Shown in pieces: positions 41,623-51,064 of a stretch of 64,000 nt of DNA. Position numbers and translations under genes: made by a program. This stretch comes from Geothrix oryzisoli. Lineage in GTDB: Bacteria > Acidobacteriota > Holophagae > Holophagales > Holophagaceae. The notes under the pieces are model-generated. The model ran no database searches and was not told the origin of the DNA. It was given only the letters and a program-made list of their open reading frames with translations. Numbering within the stretch: position 1 is the stretch's first letter; each line of letters starts with the position of its first letter. Where the stretch lies: NCBI RefSeq assembly GCF_022808865.1, contig NZ_JAKZLB010000004.1:248001-312000 (forward strand), given 5' to 3'.

Positions 41623-42219
41623 ATGCCCAGCAGCTACTATCCCCCCATCGTCATCGAGCAGACCCCGCGCGGCGAGCGCAGCTACGACATCTATTCGCGC
41701 CTGCTGAAGGACAACATCATCTTCCTGGGCACCGCCATCGACGACAACGTGGCCAACGCCATCGTCGCGCAGATGCTGTTCCTCGAGAGCGAGGACCCGG
41801 ACAAGGACATCCAGATCTACATCAACAGCCCCGGCGGCAGCGTCACCGCGGGCCTGGCCATCTACGACACCATGCAGTTCGTGAAGAACGACATCGTCAC
41901 CTACTGCATCGGCCAGTGCGCCTCCATGGGCGCCCACCTGCTGGCCGCCGGCACCAAGGGCAAGCGCTTCGCCCTGCCCAACGCCCGCATCATGATCCAC
42001 CAGCCCAGCGGCGGCGCCCAGGGCCAGGCCACGGAGATCGAGATCACCTTCAAGGAGATCCAGCGCCTGAAGGACAACCTGGCCGCCACCTTCGCCAAGC
42101 ACACGGGCCAGCCCCTGAAGAAGGTCATCAAGGACATGGACCGCGACTTCTTCATGGGTGCCGAAGAGGCCCTGGAATACGGCATCGTCGACAAGGTCCT
42201 TTCGGAGCGGCCCGCCTGA
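41623..42219 (+). CDS. clpP: ATP-dependent Clp protease proteolytic subunit
   Basis: 198 aa. Triad Ser in [12 protein letters not shown] (about 100), His in IMIHQPSGG (about 125) and Asp in DMDRDFFM (about 173). [18 protein letters not shown] is present. Self-assembles into the 14-subunit barrel and works with ClpX/ClpA. The TGA overlaps hisC as TGATG. Confidence 0.97.
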   Translation: MPSSYYPPIVIEQTPRGERSYDIYSRLLKDNIIFLGTAIDDNVANAIVAQMLFLESEDPDKDIQIYINSPGGSVTAGLAIYDTMQFVKNDIVTYCIGQCASMGAHLLAAGTKGKRFALPNARIMIHQPSGGAQGQATEIEITFKEIQRLKDNLAATFAKHTGQPLKKVIKDMDRDFFMGAEEALEYGIVDKVLSERPA

Positions 42220-43346
42220 TGAGCAGCAGCCTTTCCGCCCTCCCCGCCTTCGAACACCTGGCGCGGATCCCGCTCTACGTCCCCGGCAAGCCCATCCAGG
42301 AAGTCCAGCGCGAGCTGGGCCTCACCTCCATCGTCAAGCTGGCGTCCAACGAGAACCCCTGGGGCCCCACGGAGGCCGTGAAGGCCCGCGTCGGCGCGGT
42401 CGTGGCCGGCTCCGAATTCGAGGGACTGGGGCTCTACCCCGTGAGCGACGGCTACTACCTCCGCCAGCGCATCGCCGAGCGCAAGGGCCTCTCCCTCGAT
42501 CGCGTGGTGCTCGGCAATGGCAGCAGCGAAATCCTGGAGATGGTGGCCAAGGCGGCCTTCCTGGAGGGCGGCAGCGCCGTCATCCCGAAGCACAGCTTCG
42601 CCATCTACGGCATCGCCACCCAGACGGCCGGCGGGCGCGTCATCGAGTCCCGGGCCTCCGCCACGGAACTCGACGCCGATGACATCCTCCGCTCCGTGGC
42701 GGACGACACGCGCCTGGTCTACCTCGGCAATCCCAACAACCCCACGGGCATCCGCCTGGAGCGCGCCGAACTGGAGCGTCTGGTGCGGAACCTGCGCGAG
42801 GACATCGTCCTCGTGGTGGACCAGGCCTACGCCGAGTACGAGGAGCCCGACAGCTACCCGGACGCCGCGGCCTACCTGGATCAGCGCCCGAACCTGCTGG
42901 TGCTCCACACCTTCTCCAAGATCCATGCCCTGGCGGCCCTGCGCATCGGCTACGGCCTGGGCTCGAAGGAGCTGATGGGCTTCCTCGAGCGGGTGCGCAG
43001 CCCCTTCAACACCAACCACCTGGCCCAGGTCGCCGCGGAGGTCTCCGTGCAGGACCTGGCCTTCGAGGCCTTCTCCCGCCAGAAGAACACCGAGGCGCGG
43101 GCGGCCTTCGAGAAGGAGGCCGCCCGGCACCGCTGCCAGCTCTCGGGGACTTCCGGCAATTTCATCCTCGTGGAGACCGCCTTCCCCGCAGCGGATCTGT
43201 TCAGGGAACTGCTCAAGCGCGGCGTGATCGTGCGGCCCATGCAGGGCTACGGCCTGCCCAACCACATCCGCGTGACCTTCGGCAGGCCCGAGGAGATGCA
43301 GGCCTTCTGGGCCGCGGCCGGCCCCCTGCTCGACGGCGGCTGCTGA
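42219..43346 (+). CDS. hisC: Histidinol-phosphate aminotransferase
   Basis: 375 aa, class I/II PLP fold: LASNENPWGP, NGSSEILEMVAKA, GNPNNPTG, and the Schiff-base Lys near 233 in HTFSKIHALAALRIGYG. It makes histidinol phosphate in histidine synthesis; specificity for aromatic amino acids is also possible. Start overlaps the clpP stop. An unusual neighbour for clpP: the other his genes are not here. Confidence 0.92.
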   Translation: MSSSLSALPAFEHLARIPLYVPGKPIQEVQRELGLTSIVKLASNENPWGPTEAVKARVGAVVAGSEFEGLGLYPVSDGYYLRQRIAERKGLSLDRVVLGNGSSEILEMVAKAAFLEGGSAVIPKHSFAIYGIATQTAGGRVIESRASATELDADDILRSVADDTRLVYLGNPNNPTGIRLERAELERLVRNLREDIVLVVDQAYAEYEEPDSYPDAAAYLDQRPNLLVLHTFSKIHALAALRIGYGLGSKELMGFLERVRSPFNTNHLAQVAAEVSVQDLAFEAFSRQKNTEARAAFEKEAARHRCQLSGTSGNFILVETAFPAADLFRELLKRGVIVRPMQGYGLPNHIRVTFGRPEEMQAFWAAAGPLLDGGC

Positions 43347-43376
43347 TTGGCCCCAGTACCGGAGGAGATCGGCCTC

Positions 43377-45035
43377 TTGAGGGGCCTGCTGGAACGAGGT
43401 GACCGCGCCGCCTGCCGGCAGGGCCTCGATGCCCTGCGGGCCCGCTACCGCCAGGAGCCTTCCGCCTTCGACCAGGGCGCCATCGCCGCCCTGAAAGCCC
43501 TCGCCACGGATCTGGAGAAGGTCCCCGACCTGGAATCGGCCCTCAAGGCCACCTTCGGCTACGGCGCCTTCCGCCCCGGCCAGCGGGCCATCATCGAAGC
43601 CGTCATGGCGGGCCGGGATGTGGTGGGCATCATGCCCACCGGAGCCGGGAAATCCCTCACCTACCAGCTGCCCGCCCGCCTCCTGGGCGGCGTCACGCTG
43701 GTGGTGTCGCCCCTCATCGCCCTCATGAAGGACCAGGTGGATGCCCTCACGGAAGCCGGCCTCCGCGCCACCTTCCTGAATTCAAGCCTGGGCGCGGAAG
43801 CCCGCCGGGAGCGCATCCGCGCCCTCAAGAACGGCGACCTGGAACTGGTCTACGCCGCCCCGGAGGGCCTCGATCTCTACCTGGCGGACCTGCTGCGGGA
43901 GGTCGACCTCCGCCTCATCGCCGTGGACGAGGCCCACTGCATCAGCCACTGGGGCCATGACTTCCGCCCGGCCTACCGCACCCTCGCCGGCCTCAAGCAG
44001 CGCTTCCCGGGTGTGCCCGTGCTGGCCCTCACCGCCACCGCCACGCCCGAAGTCCGCCGGGACATCGCAGAGCAGCTGGAGATGCGGAATCCTGTCGAGG
44101 TGCAGGGTTCCTTCTTCCGGTCCAACCTGCGCATCAGCGCCTACCGGAAGGGCGTCGAAGGCCTGCCGCCGGTGCGAGAGGCCCTCCTGCGTCTGGTCCT
44201 GGCGCGGCGCGGGGAGAGCGGCATCATCTACTGCCTGTCGCGCAAGGCCGTGGAGGCCACGGCGGCCTTCCTGACCGGAGAGGGCCTGCGCGCCGCGGCC
44301 TACCACGCAGGCATGAACGCCGAGGCCAGGTCCGCAGCCCAGGAGGCCTTCCAGCGGGATGACGTGGACGTCATCGTGGCCACCGTCGCCTTCGGCATGG
44401 GCATCGACAAGAGCAACATCCGCTACGTCATCCACCGCGACATGCCCAAGAGCGTGGAAGGCTGGTACCAGGAGATCGGCCGGGCGGGCCGGGATGGCGC
44501 GGATGCGGACTGCGTGATGTTCTACAGCTGGGGCGACGTGCTCAGCTACGACCGCTTCACGGACGGTCTCGACGCAAGCCTGGCCCAGGGGCAGCAGCGG
44601 CAGACGCGCGATCTCTTCCGCCTCGCCGAGTCCCTCCGCTGCCGCCACCAGGCCCTGCTGGCCCACTTCGGCGAGCGCATGGAGCCCTGCGGGGCCTCCT
44701 GCGACATCTGCTCCGGGGCCGATCCGCTGGAAGCCGCCCCGAAGCCCGGCAAGGCCAAGAAGGGCTCGCCCCGCGGCACCCGCCCCGCCCTGCCCGAGGG
44801 GCCGGCGGACGGGGAAGAGGCGCTCTACCGCGATCTGAAGGCCCTCCGGAAACAGCTGGCCGACGCCAAGGGCGTGCCCGCCTATGTGATCTTCAGCGAT
44901 GCCACCCTCCAGCAGATGGCCCGGTTCCAGCCGGCCACCGAAGCCGAATTCTTAGCCTTGAGCGGTGTGGGGCCGAAAAAGCTTCAGCAGTACGGCGAGA
45001 CCTTCCTCCGGCTGCTGCGCGGCATCTCGCATTGA
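43377..45035 (+). CDS. recQ: ATP-dependent DNA helicase RecQ
   Basis: 552 aa with helicase domains: Walker A GAGKS about residue 87, [15 protein letters not shown] about 183, the motif with [10 protein letters not shown] and the zinc-binding Cys cluster (RCRHQ...CGASCDICS). A C-terminal HRDC domain ([18 protein letters not shown]) ends the protein. The RQC wing between zinc and HRDC is short. A TTG start at 43377 is chosen since GGAGGAG lies nine bases upstream; TTG at 43347 directly after the hisC stop lacks a site. Confidence 0.93.
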   Translation: MRGLLERGDRAACRQGLDALRARYRQEPSAFDQGAIAALKALATDLEKVPDLESALKATFGYGAFRPGQRAIIEAVMAGRDVVGIMPTGAGKSLTYQLPARLLGGVTLVVSPLIALMKDQVDALTEAGLRATFLNSSLGAEARRERIRALKNGDLELVYAAPEGLDLYLADLLREVDLRLIAVDEAHCISHWGHDFRPAYRTLAGLKQRFPGVPVLALTATATPEVRRDIAEQLEMRNPVEVQGSFFRSNLRISAYRKGVEGLPPVREALLRLVLARRGESGIIYCLSRKAVEATAAFLTGEGLRAAAYHAGMNAEARSAAQEAFQRDDVDVIVATVAFGMGIDKSNIRYVIHRDMPKSVEGWYQEIGRAGRDGADADCVMFYSWGDVLSYDRFTDGLDASLAQGQQRQTRDLFRLAESLRCRHQALLAHFGERMEPCGASCDICSGADPLEAAPKPGKAKKGSPRGTRPALPEGPADGEEALYRDLKALRKQLADAKGVPAYVIFSDATLQQMARFQPATEAEFLALSGVGPKKLQQYGETFLRLLRGISH

Positions 45036-45083
45036 GCCGACCCGCGCGGTCGGGGACCTCTGTCACAACCTGGAATCGCCCTG

Positions 45084-45095
45084 ATTGAAATCAAT
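45084..45095. promoter_or_regulatory. Imperfect palindrome upstream of the multihaem cytochrome
   Basis: ATTGA-AA-TCAAT inverted repeat, 123 bases before the cytochrome start, in the A+T-rich 45036-45217 gap. Half-sites are like FNR half-sites (TTGA/TCAA) but spacing is too short for a normal FNR box. Weak. Confidence 0.3.
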
Positions 45096-45217
45096 GGAGA
45101 TAAACCACGATGCCCCCGGGGCGGCCTTGTCTGGGACGCCTGGGGAATTTAGGGTGGAAAGGGACATTACACACTCGGTTGTCATTTGTCTTTTCCCCAC
45201 GTAGCGGAGGTGGATAC

Positions 45218-46669
45218 ATGAGCTTGAAAGAACGCATCAGGGACCTCGTGAGGCTCGCCTTCCAGATGGGCAACAACTGGATGACCCTGCTGGGCGTGGC
45301 CCTGACGACCAGTTCTGCCTTCACGCTCGTCTGGTTCTGGTTCATGGAGCTGACCAGCCCGAGGGCCGTCCACCCCTACTTCGGGATCGTCCTCTTCCTC
45401 GCCCTTCCCGCCCTCTTCCTGGCGGGCCTGGTGCTCATCCCCGTCGGCATCCTGCGCACGCGCCGGAAGCGCCGGCTGGCGGGCGAGCCCATCACGCCCC
45501 TCCAGAAGGTCGATTTCACTCAGCCCGGCATCCGCCGCCTGCTGCTGGTGGTGGGCGCGCTCACCTTCATCAACGTCGGCATCCTGGGCACCGCGGGCCT
45601 CAAGGGCGTGGAGTACATGGACTCCAACCGCTTCTGCGGCCTCACCTGCCACACCGTGATGGCCCCCGAGTACACCGCCTTCCTGAACTCCCCCCACTCC
45701 CGCGTGGGCTGCGCCCAGTGCCACATCGGCCACGGCGCCCCCGCCCTCGTGCGGGCCAAGATCTCCGGCACCCGGCAGCTCTTCGCGGTGGCCTTCGGCA
45801 CCTACTCCCGCCCGATTCCCAGCCCCGTCGAACACCTGCGCCCCGCCCGCGAGACCTGCGAACAGTGCCACTGGCCCCAGAAGTTCACCGACGACAAGCT
45901 GCTCATCCGCACCAAGTACGCCGATGACGAGGCCAACACGCCCTCCACCAGCATCCTCCTGCTGAAGATCGGCGGACACACCGCCAACGGCACCACGGGC
46001 ATCCACGGCCGCCACCTCGACGCCATGGAGCGCATCAGCTACATCAGCACCGACCACCGCCGCCAGGAGATCCCCAAGGTCACCTACCGCGATGACAACG
46101 GCCAGCTCGTGGAGTACGTCACCGACGACTTCAAGAAGCTGACCCCCGATCAGCTCGCCAAGGCCACCGAGCGCAAGATGGACTGCGTGGACTGCCACAA
46201 CCGGCCCACCCACGCCTTCGAGCTGCCCGATCGCGCGGTCGACAAGGCCCTGAACCAGAAGCGCATGAGCGCCGAACTGCCCTACATCAAGAAGAAGGCG
46301 GTGGAGCTCCTGAAGGTCGAGTACGCCAGCCAGCAGGAGGCGGCCTCGAAGATCGTCCTGGGCATCAACGAGTTCTACCGGACCAGCTACCCCGAGGTGT
46401 TCAAGCACAAACGGGCCCAGGTCGATGCCGCCGCGGAGGCCGTGAAGGCCATCTACCTCCGCAACGTGTTCCCCGAGATGAAGCTGCTCTGGGGCACGCA
46501 TCCCAACAACATCGGCCACGAGGAGTCCGTCGGCTGCTTCCGCTGCCACGACGGCAGCCACACGGCCGCCGATGGCCGCACCATCAAGGGCGACTGCGAC
46601 ACCTGCCACACGATCCTCGCCCAGGATGAGAAGGATCCCAAGGTCCTCAAGGATCTCGGCATGAAGTGA
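45218..46669 (+). CDS. Inner-membrane NapC/NirT-type multihaem cytochrome, ImcH-like
   Basis: 483 aa. Three membrane helices lie in the first 140 residues, then a periplasmic part with haem motifs CGLTCH (138; three residues between Cys), CAQCH (165), CEQCH (214), CVDCH (322), CFRCH (439) and CDTCH (460). The first Cys pair is a C-x3-C-H form. Organisation with N-terminal helices, a NapC-like block and further haems matches ImcH of Geobacter, the quinol oxidase for high-potential extracellular acceptors. Identity with ImcH is inference. GGAGG precedes the ATG at 45218. Confidence 0.85.
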   Translation: MSLKERIRDLVRLAFQMGNNWMTLLGVALTTSSAFTLVWFWFMELTSPRAVHPYFGIVLFLALPALFLAGLVLIPVGILRTRRKRRLAGEPITPLQKVDFTQPGIRRLLLVVGALTFINVGILGTAGLKGVEYMDSNRFCGLTCHTVMAPEYTAFLNSPHSRVGCAQCHIGHGAPALVRAKISGTRQLFAVAFGTYSRPIPSPVEHLRPARETCEQCHWPQKFTDDKLLIRTKYADDEANTPSTSILLLKIGGHTANGTTGIHGRHLDAMERISYISTDHRRQEIPKVTYRDDNGQLVEYVTDDFKKLTPDQLAKATERKMDCVDCHNRPTHAFELPDRAVDKALNQKRMSAELPYIKKKAVELLKVEYASQQEAASKIVLGINEFYRTSYPEVFKHKRAQVDAAAEAVKAIYLRNVFPEMKLLWGTHPNNIGHEESVGCFRCHDGSHTAADGRTIKGDCDTCHTILAQDEKDPKVLKDLGMK

Positions 46670-46704
46670 TGGAATGGGTGGGAGCGGTCCCGCAGAATGA
46701 AGGC

Positions 46705-47370
46705 ATGACCGCTGCCGCCCTTTCCCTGATCGCGATCGACGGCCCGTCGGGGGTGGGGAAGTCCACCACAGCCCGGCGGGTCGCTTCGCGTCTGGGCTGG
46801 CAGTACCTCGACACCGGCGCGATGTACCGCGCCGCGGCCCTGGCCCTTCATCGCGCCGGCCTGGCGCTGGAAGACCGGACCGGGTTGGAGCGGCTCCTGG
46901 CGGGCCTGGACCTCGCGCAGCAGGGCATGCGCATCTTCCTGGCAGGCGAGGACGTGAGCGAGGCCATCCGCAGCCAGGAGGTCACGCGGCGCGTCACACC
47001 CGTGAGCGCCGACGCCCGCGTGCGCGAGGTGCTCGTGGAGCAGCAGCGCCGCATCGGCGCCTCCGGCCACTGGGTGGTGGACGGCCGCGACATCGGCACC
47101 GTGGTCTTCCCCGGCGCCTGCTGCAAGATCTTCCTGACCGCCAGCCCCGAGGCCCGGGCCCGGCGGCGCTTCCTTGAACTGGAGGCCAAGGGCCAGGCTC
47201 CGGTGCTCGAGGAGGTGCTCGCCGACCAGCGGCGCCGCGACGAGGCCGACAGCACCCGCGCCGTGGCCCCCCTCCGGCAGGCCGCGGACGCCGTGGCCCT
47301 CGACTCCAGCGACCTCAGCCTCGAGCAGGTGGTGGACTGGATCGTGGCCCGGCACCTGGCCCACCCGTGA
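46705..47370 (+). CDS. cmk: Cytidylate kinase
   Basis: 221 aa: P-loop GPSGVGKSTTARRVA, LDTGAMYRA, and DGRDIGTVVFP. Phosphorylates CMP/dCMP. Start at 46705 from the two possible ATGs because the P-loop follows directly. The stop overlaps the next GTG (GTGA). Confidence 0.95.
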   Translation: MTAAALSLIAIDGPSGVGKSTTARRVASRLGWQYLDTGAMYRAAALALHRAGLALEDRTGLERLLAGLDLAQQGMRIFLAGEDVSEAIRSQEVTRRVTPVSADARVREVLVEQQRRIGASGHWVVDGRDIGTVVFPGACCKIFLTASPEARARRRFLELEAKGQAPVLEEVLADQRRRDEADSTRAVAPLRQAADAVALDSSDLSLEQVVDWIVARHLAHP

Positions 47371-47918
47371 TTCCGCTCCCCGGTCCGGTCCAGGAGGCCT
47401 GGGAGGCCGAATGGCTGCCCGTGCGAACCTCGGCCCTGGTGGGCGTCAGCGTCGCCCTGCTCCTGGTGGGCGGGGTGGCCCTGGCCTCGGAACCCGGATG
47501 GATCCCGCTGCTGGACGGCGTGAACCTGGTGTTCCATGAAGCCGGGCATCCGCTCTTCGGCCTCCTCGGCTGGGAGACCCTCACCATCCTCGGGGGCACC
47601 CTGATGCAGCTGCTGGTTCCGCTGCTCGTGGCGGGTTCCTTCTGGCTCCGGCGGGAAGCCCCGGGAACCGCCTTCGCCGGTCTCTGGGGCTTCGAGAACC
47701 TGCTGAACATCGCCCGCTACGTCGGCGACGCCAGGGCCCAGGTGCTGCCACTGGTGGGTGGCGGCGAGCACGACTGGGCCGACCTCCTCGGGCGCTGGGG
47801 ACTGCTGGCCCAGGACGCCTCCCTGGCGGCGGGCCTCCGGGCCCTCGGCTGGCTCGGCATGGCGGCCTGCTGGGGCTGGCTGGCCTGGCGGTGGCGGCAC
47901 CGTCCCACGCCGGCGTGA
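47367..47918 (+). CDS. Membrane protein with an HEAGH motif (unknown family)
   Basis: 183 aa, four or five membrane segments. The HEAGH motif (about residue 57-61, in NLVFHEAGHPLFGLLGWE) is the zinc signature of M50-type intramembrane proteases, and GGGEHDW later supplies a possible third ligand. Similar proteins of unknown function are known to me in Proteobacteria. Coupled to cmk by GTGA. Confidence 0.75.
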   Translation: MIPLPGPVQEAWEAEWLPVRTSALVGVSVALLLVGGVALASEPGWIPLLDGVNLVFHEAGHPLFGLLGWETLTILGGTLMQLLVPLLVAGSFWLRREAPGTAFAGLWGFENLLNIARYVGDARAQVLPLVGGGEHDWADLLGRWGLLAQDASLAAGLRALGWLGMAACWGWLAWRWRHRPTPA

Positions 47919-47953
47919 AAGCAGACGGCCCGGGTGATCCGGGCCGTCTGCTT
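47919..47953. terminator. Bidirectional terminator between cmk operon and cydB
   Basis: Perfect 15-bp stem AAGCAGACGGCCCGG/CCGGGCCGTCTGCTT with loop GTGAT, between convergent genes. Confidence 0.85.
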
Positions 47954-47967
47954 GAATCCGGAAGGCT

Positions 47968-49014
47968 TCAGTACCCCTCGCCCTCCGCCGCGGCCTTCAC
48001 CTTCCCCCGGTTGAACCGGAAGAGGAAGGCCAGGTAGCCGATGGCGATGGGGAACCCGATGAGCCACCACACCAGGCCAGCCCGCAAGCCGTGGGCGCCC
48101 ACGGCCGCGTTGTGCGCCGTCAGGTCGAACTGGGGGCCGAGCGTGGACTTCAGCATCACGGGATAGACGCAGGCTGCGCTGGCCGCGAGGATGCCGAGGA
48201 TGAAGGCCCCCGATCCCAGGAAGGCCAGCAGGAAGCGCTCCCGCTTGATGCCCACGAACACCAGGCCCAGACCTGCCAGGAAGATCAGCGAGGCCACCCA
48301 GCCGAGGGGCGCCTGGGGAAGGCGATGGAAGATGTCCGGGTTCACCGCGGAGGTGGCGAAGCTCGCCACGATCCAGAGCACCAGCACCGCGCCCCATAGC
48401 TTCAGGGCGAGGCCCTTGGCGCGGTCGTGCACGGCACCACCGGTCTTCCAGGCCAGGAACAAGGCGCCGTGGGCGGCCACCGTCACCAGGGCGAACACCC
48501 CGATGAGCACGGTGTACCAGTCCAGGATCCCCGGCGTGCCGCCGACCCGGAAATCGGTCCAGAGGGCCATCTCGAAGTAGCCGGTGCCATCGACGGGCAC
48601 GCCGCGGAGCACGTTGCCCAGCGCGGCCCCGAAGAGGATCGGCAGCAGCACGCTGGAGAGGGCGAAGGTGCCATCCCAGAACCGCCGCCAGAGGCCATCC
48701 TCCAGGTGGGAGCGGAATTCGATGGAGATGCCCCGGAGCATCAGGCACCAGACCACCAGCCAGATGGCGAGGTAGAACCCGGAGAAGCCCGAGGCCAGCA
48801 CCTTGGGGAAGGCCAGGAACATCGACCCGCCTCCGGCCAGCAGCCAGACTTCGTTGCCGTCCCACAGGGGGCCGATGGCGCCCAGCACCTGGCGGCGCTC
48901 CTCATTCGTCTGCGCGACCACGAGATGCAGGATGCCGGCGCCGAAGTCGAACCCGTCCATCACCACATAGATGGCCACCATCACCGAGACCAGCCAGAAC
49001 CAGAGCATTTCCAT
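47968..49014 (-). CDS. cydB: Cytochrome bd oxidase subunit II
   Basis: 348 aa, eight or nine helices. GFDFGAGILH, GPLWDGNEVWLL, and PVMLKSTLGPQFDLTAHNA are the family patterns. Second subunit of the terminal quinol oxidase that reduces O2 with high affinity. Immediately after cydA (nine bases), same operon. Confidence 0.95.
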   Translation of the reverse strand: MEMLWFWLVSVMVAIYVVMDGFDFGAGILHLVVAQTNEERRQVLGAIGPLWDGNEVWLLAGGGSMFLAFPKVLASGFSGFYLAIWLVVWCLMLRGISIEFRSHLEDGLWRRFWDGTFALSSVLLPILFGAALGNVLRGVPVDGTGYFEMALWTDFRVGGTPGILDWYTVLIGVFALVTVAAHGALFLAWKTGGAVHDRAKGLALKLWGAVLVLWIVASFATSAVNPDIFHRLPQAPLGWVASLIFLAGLGLVFVGIKRERFLLAFLGSGAFILGILAASAACVYPVMLKSTLGPQFDLTAHNAAVGAHGLRAGLVWWLIGFPIAIGYLAFLFRFNRGKVKAAAEGEGY

Positions 49015-49023
49015 GGCAGCCTC

Positions 49024-50358
49024 CTAGGCCTTCGGGGAATGGGAGACGGGGCCGTGGGAGATCTCCCGGCCGATGAGGAAGAGCCAGAGGACGCTCAGCA
49101 CCACGAAGATCCCGGCAAACCCGAGGGTGGTGAAGGCAGTGTGGCCCGCGTTCACGGTGGGGGATCCGCCCTGGAGGGTCCGCAGCAGACCGTAGATGAG
49201 CCAGGGCTGGCGGCCGAATTCGGCCACGGCCCAGCCCGCGGCCGTGGCGATGTACGGGAAGGGGAAGGCCAGCATCAGCACCCACAGCATGGGCCGCGCG
49301 GTGTCCAGGCGGTTCTTCCAGAGCAGCAGGGCCGCGAGGCCCATCACCGCGATCATGATCGTGCCCAGGCCCGCCATGATGTGGAAGCTGTAGTAGAGCA
49401 GCTCGATGTTCTGGGGCCACTGGTCCTCGGGGAACTCGAGCAGCCCCTTCACGTTGCTGGAGAAGCTGCCATAGGCGATGAAGCTCAGCACCGCGGGCAG
49501 CTGGATGGGATTCTCGATCCTCCGCCGGGCGACATCCGGCTGGCCGATGAGGGTCAGGTTGGCGCGGGGGCCGCTCTCGAAGCGCCCCTCCATGGCGGCC
49601 AGGGTGATGGGCTGGTACTTGGCCACGAGCTTGCCGGAGATGTCCCCCGTAGGGAACGCCACGAGGGCGCTGAAGATCAGGCCCATGATCGTGCCGGTCC
49701 GCAGGTTCAGCCGGGCCTGCTCGGGATGGAGGCCCTTGAGGGTCCAGTAGGCCCCGATGGCCGCCACCACGAAGGAGGCCGTCACCACCGCGGCGATCAT
49801 GTTGTGGGCGTACTGCCCCAGGGCCCAGGGGTTGAGCAGGAAGGCCCAGAAGCTGGCCAGCTGGAGGCTGCCGTCGGCGGCGTGGGTGTAGCCCACGGGA
49901 TGCTGCATGAACGCGTTGGTGGCGATGATGAAGTAGCCGGAGAGCCAGCTGCCGATCCACAGGGCCAGCGCCGCTCCGAAGTGGCCTTTCGGCGAGAGCT
50001 TCTTCTCACCCCAGATCAGCATCCCCAGGAAACTGCTCTCCAGGAAGAAGGCGAACATGCCCTCCATGCCCAGCGTCTGCCCGATGATGCCGCCGGAGAA
50101 GCGCGAGAAGGCGGCCCAGTTGGTGCCGAACTGGAACTCCAGGGGGATGCCCGTCACCACGCCGATCGCGAAGTTGATGCCGAAGATCTTGATCCAGAAC
50201 CGCGCCGCATCGTTGTACCGCGCCTCGCCGGTGCGCAGCCCCATGGCCTTCAGCACCACGATGACGAGGGCGAGCCCCATCGTCAGCTGGGGGAACAGGT
50301 AGTGGTAGGTCGCCGTGAACCCGAACTGAAGCCTGTGCCAGAAAAGCGGATCACCCAT
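49024..50358 (-). CDS. cydA: Cytochrome bd oxidase subunit I
   Basis: 444 aa, shorter than the 522 aa of E. coli CydA because the Q-loop is short (the S-type of the family). Haem ligands are visible: His in THYLFPQLT near residue 19 (b595), His in MQHPVG and Met in YSFHIMAG (b558), and the GWAVAEFGRQPW motif near the C-terminus. GGGAG precedes the ATG at 50358; a reading to 50460 adds an unlikely N-terminus. A CRP/FNR-type palindrome upstream fits control by oxygen. Confidence 0.95.
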   Translation of the reverse strand: MGDPLFWHRLQFGFTATYHYLFPQLTMGLALVIVVLKAMGLRTGEARYNDAARFWIKIFGINFAIGVVTGIPLEFQFGTNWAAFSRFSGGIIGQTLGMEGMFAFFLESSFLGMLIWGEKKLSPKGHFGAALALWIGSWLSGYFIIATNAFMQHPVGYTHAADGSLQLASFWAFLLNPWALGQYAHNMIAAVVTASFVVAAIGAYWTLKGLHPEQARLNLRTGTIMGLIFSALVAFPTGDISGKLVAKYQPITLAAMEGRFESGPRANLTLIGQPDVARRRIENPIQLPAVLSFIAYGSFSSNVKGLLEFPEDQWPQNIELLYYSFHIMAGLGTIMIAVMGLAALLLWKNRLDTARPMLWVLMLAFPFPYIATAAGWAVAEFGRQPWLIYGLLRTLQGGSPTVNAGHTAFTTLGFAGIFVVLSVLWLFLIGREISHGPVSHSPKA

Positions 50359-50474
50359 GGTTTCTCCCGGAATGAAAGCTCTGCGGTGTTTCGGAAACCG
50401 TGTCGCGCGGCCAGTATCCCACGCGGGCGCGGATGAGAGCATCCAAAGACTTGAAACCAAAGGAGAATACGCAG

Positions 50475-50490
50475 GGTGATGGGAATCACA
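50475..50490 (-). promoter_or_regulatory. CRP/FNR-family operator upstream of cydAB
   Basis: G-GTGA-TGGGAA-TCAC-A, a nearly perfect TGTGA-N6-TCACA dyad, 117 bases before the cydA start. A second short dyad GTGAATCAC follows at 50506-50514. Typical for an oxygen- or NO-responsive regulator of a bd oxidase. Confidence 0.6.
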
Positions 50491-50585
50491 TTGGTTTCGC
50501 TAGTCGTGAATCACTATTTAGTCATATTCTACTTTCATCCCAGCACCGGACCGCTTGCCGGCCCGGAAAGCTCAGGGGTAGGGGA

Positions 50586-50614
50586 GGCGGGCCCGGGGTG
50601 GGCCCGCCGTTTTT
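50586..50614 (+). terminator. Intrinsic terminator with no gene upstream (plus strand)
   Basis: Stem GGCGGGCCC/GGGCCCGCC with loop GGGGT, followed by GTTTTT. Both flanking genes are on the minus strand and there is no A-run on its other side. It therefore ends a plus-strand transcript from the 50359-50585 intergenic region, a possible small RNA. Confidence 0.7.
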
Positions 50615-50631
50615 CTGGGCCCCGGAAGCCT

Positions 50632-51051
50632 CTAGTCGCGCGGATTCTCCACCACGATCTCCGATGAGATGGGCACCGTGGGCCTCAGCATGGCGGATAC
50701 GCCGCAGTAGGTTTCCTCGGACAGCCGCACGGCGCGCTCGAGCTTGTCCATGGGCAGATCCCTGCCCCGGAAGACGTAGCGCACGCGGATGCCGGTGAAG
50801 ATCTTCGGATGCTCCTCCCGGGCTTCGGCGCTCACCTGCACCTCAAGACCGTCCAGCTTCACCCGCATCTTCTCGAGGATGCTCACCACGTCGATGGCCG
50901 TGCAGCCGCCCAGCCCGGCCAGGAGCAGCCCCTTGGGTCGGGGCCCCCGGGTCGGCGCGCCCGCTTCGGTGGGCACATCGATGTAATAGCGGTGGCCTTC
51001 CTGATCCACCTGGAAGGTCAGCCCCGATTCCCAGCGAACGTTGGCTTCCAT
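50632..51051 (-). CDS. OsmC/Ohr-family peroxidase-type protein
   Basis: 139 aa. The two redox Cys are C50 (GLGGCTAIDV) and C116 (ETYCGVSAM), with OsmC layout. These proteins reduce organic peroxides or persulfides using lipoyl thiols. Last gene of the ArsR-RND-thioredoxin-rhodanese run. GGAG precedes the ATG at 51051. Confidence 0.9.
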   Translation of the reverse strand: MEANVRWESGLTFQVDQEGHRYYIDVPTEAGAPTRGPRPKGLLLAGLGGCTAIDVVSILEKMRVKLDGLEVQVSAEAREEHPKIFTGIRVRYVFRGRDLPMDKLERAVRLSEETYCGVSAMLRPTVPISSEIVVENPRD

Positions 51052-51064
51052 GGCAGGCTCCGGT

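Noticed and set aside
45084-45095. FNR box before the multihaem cytochrome
   Set aside because: Half-sites are only two bases apart instead of four; kept as a palindrome with low confidence.
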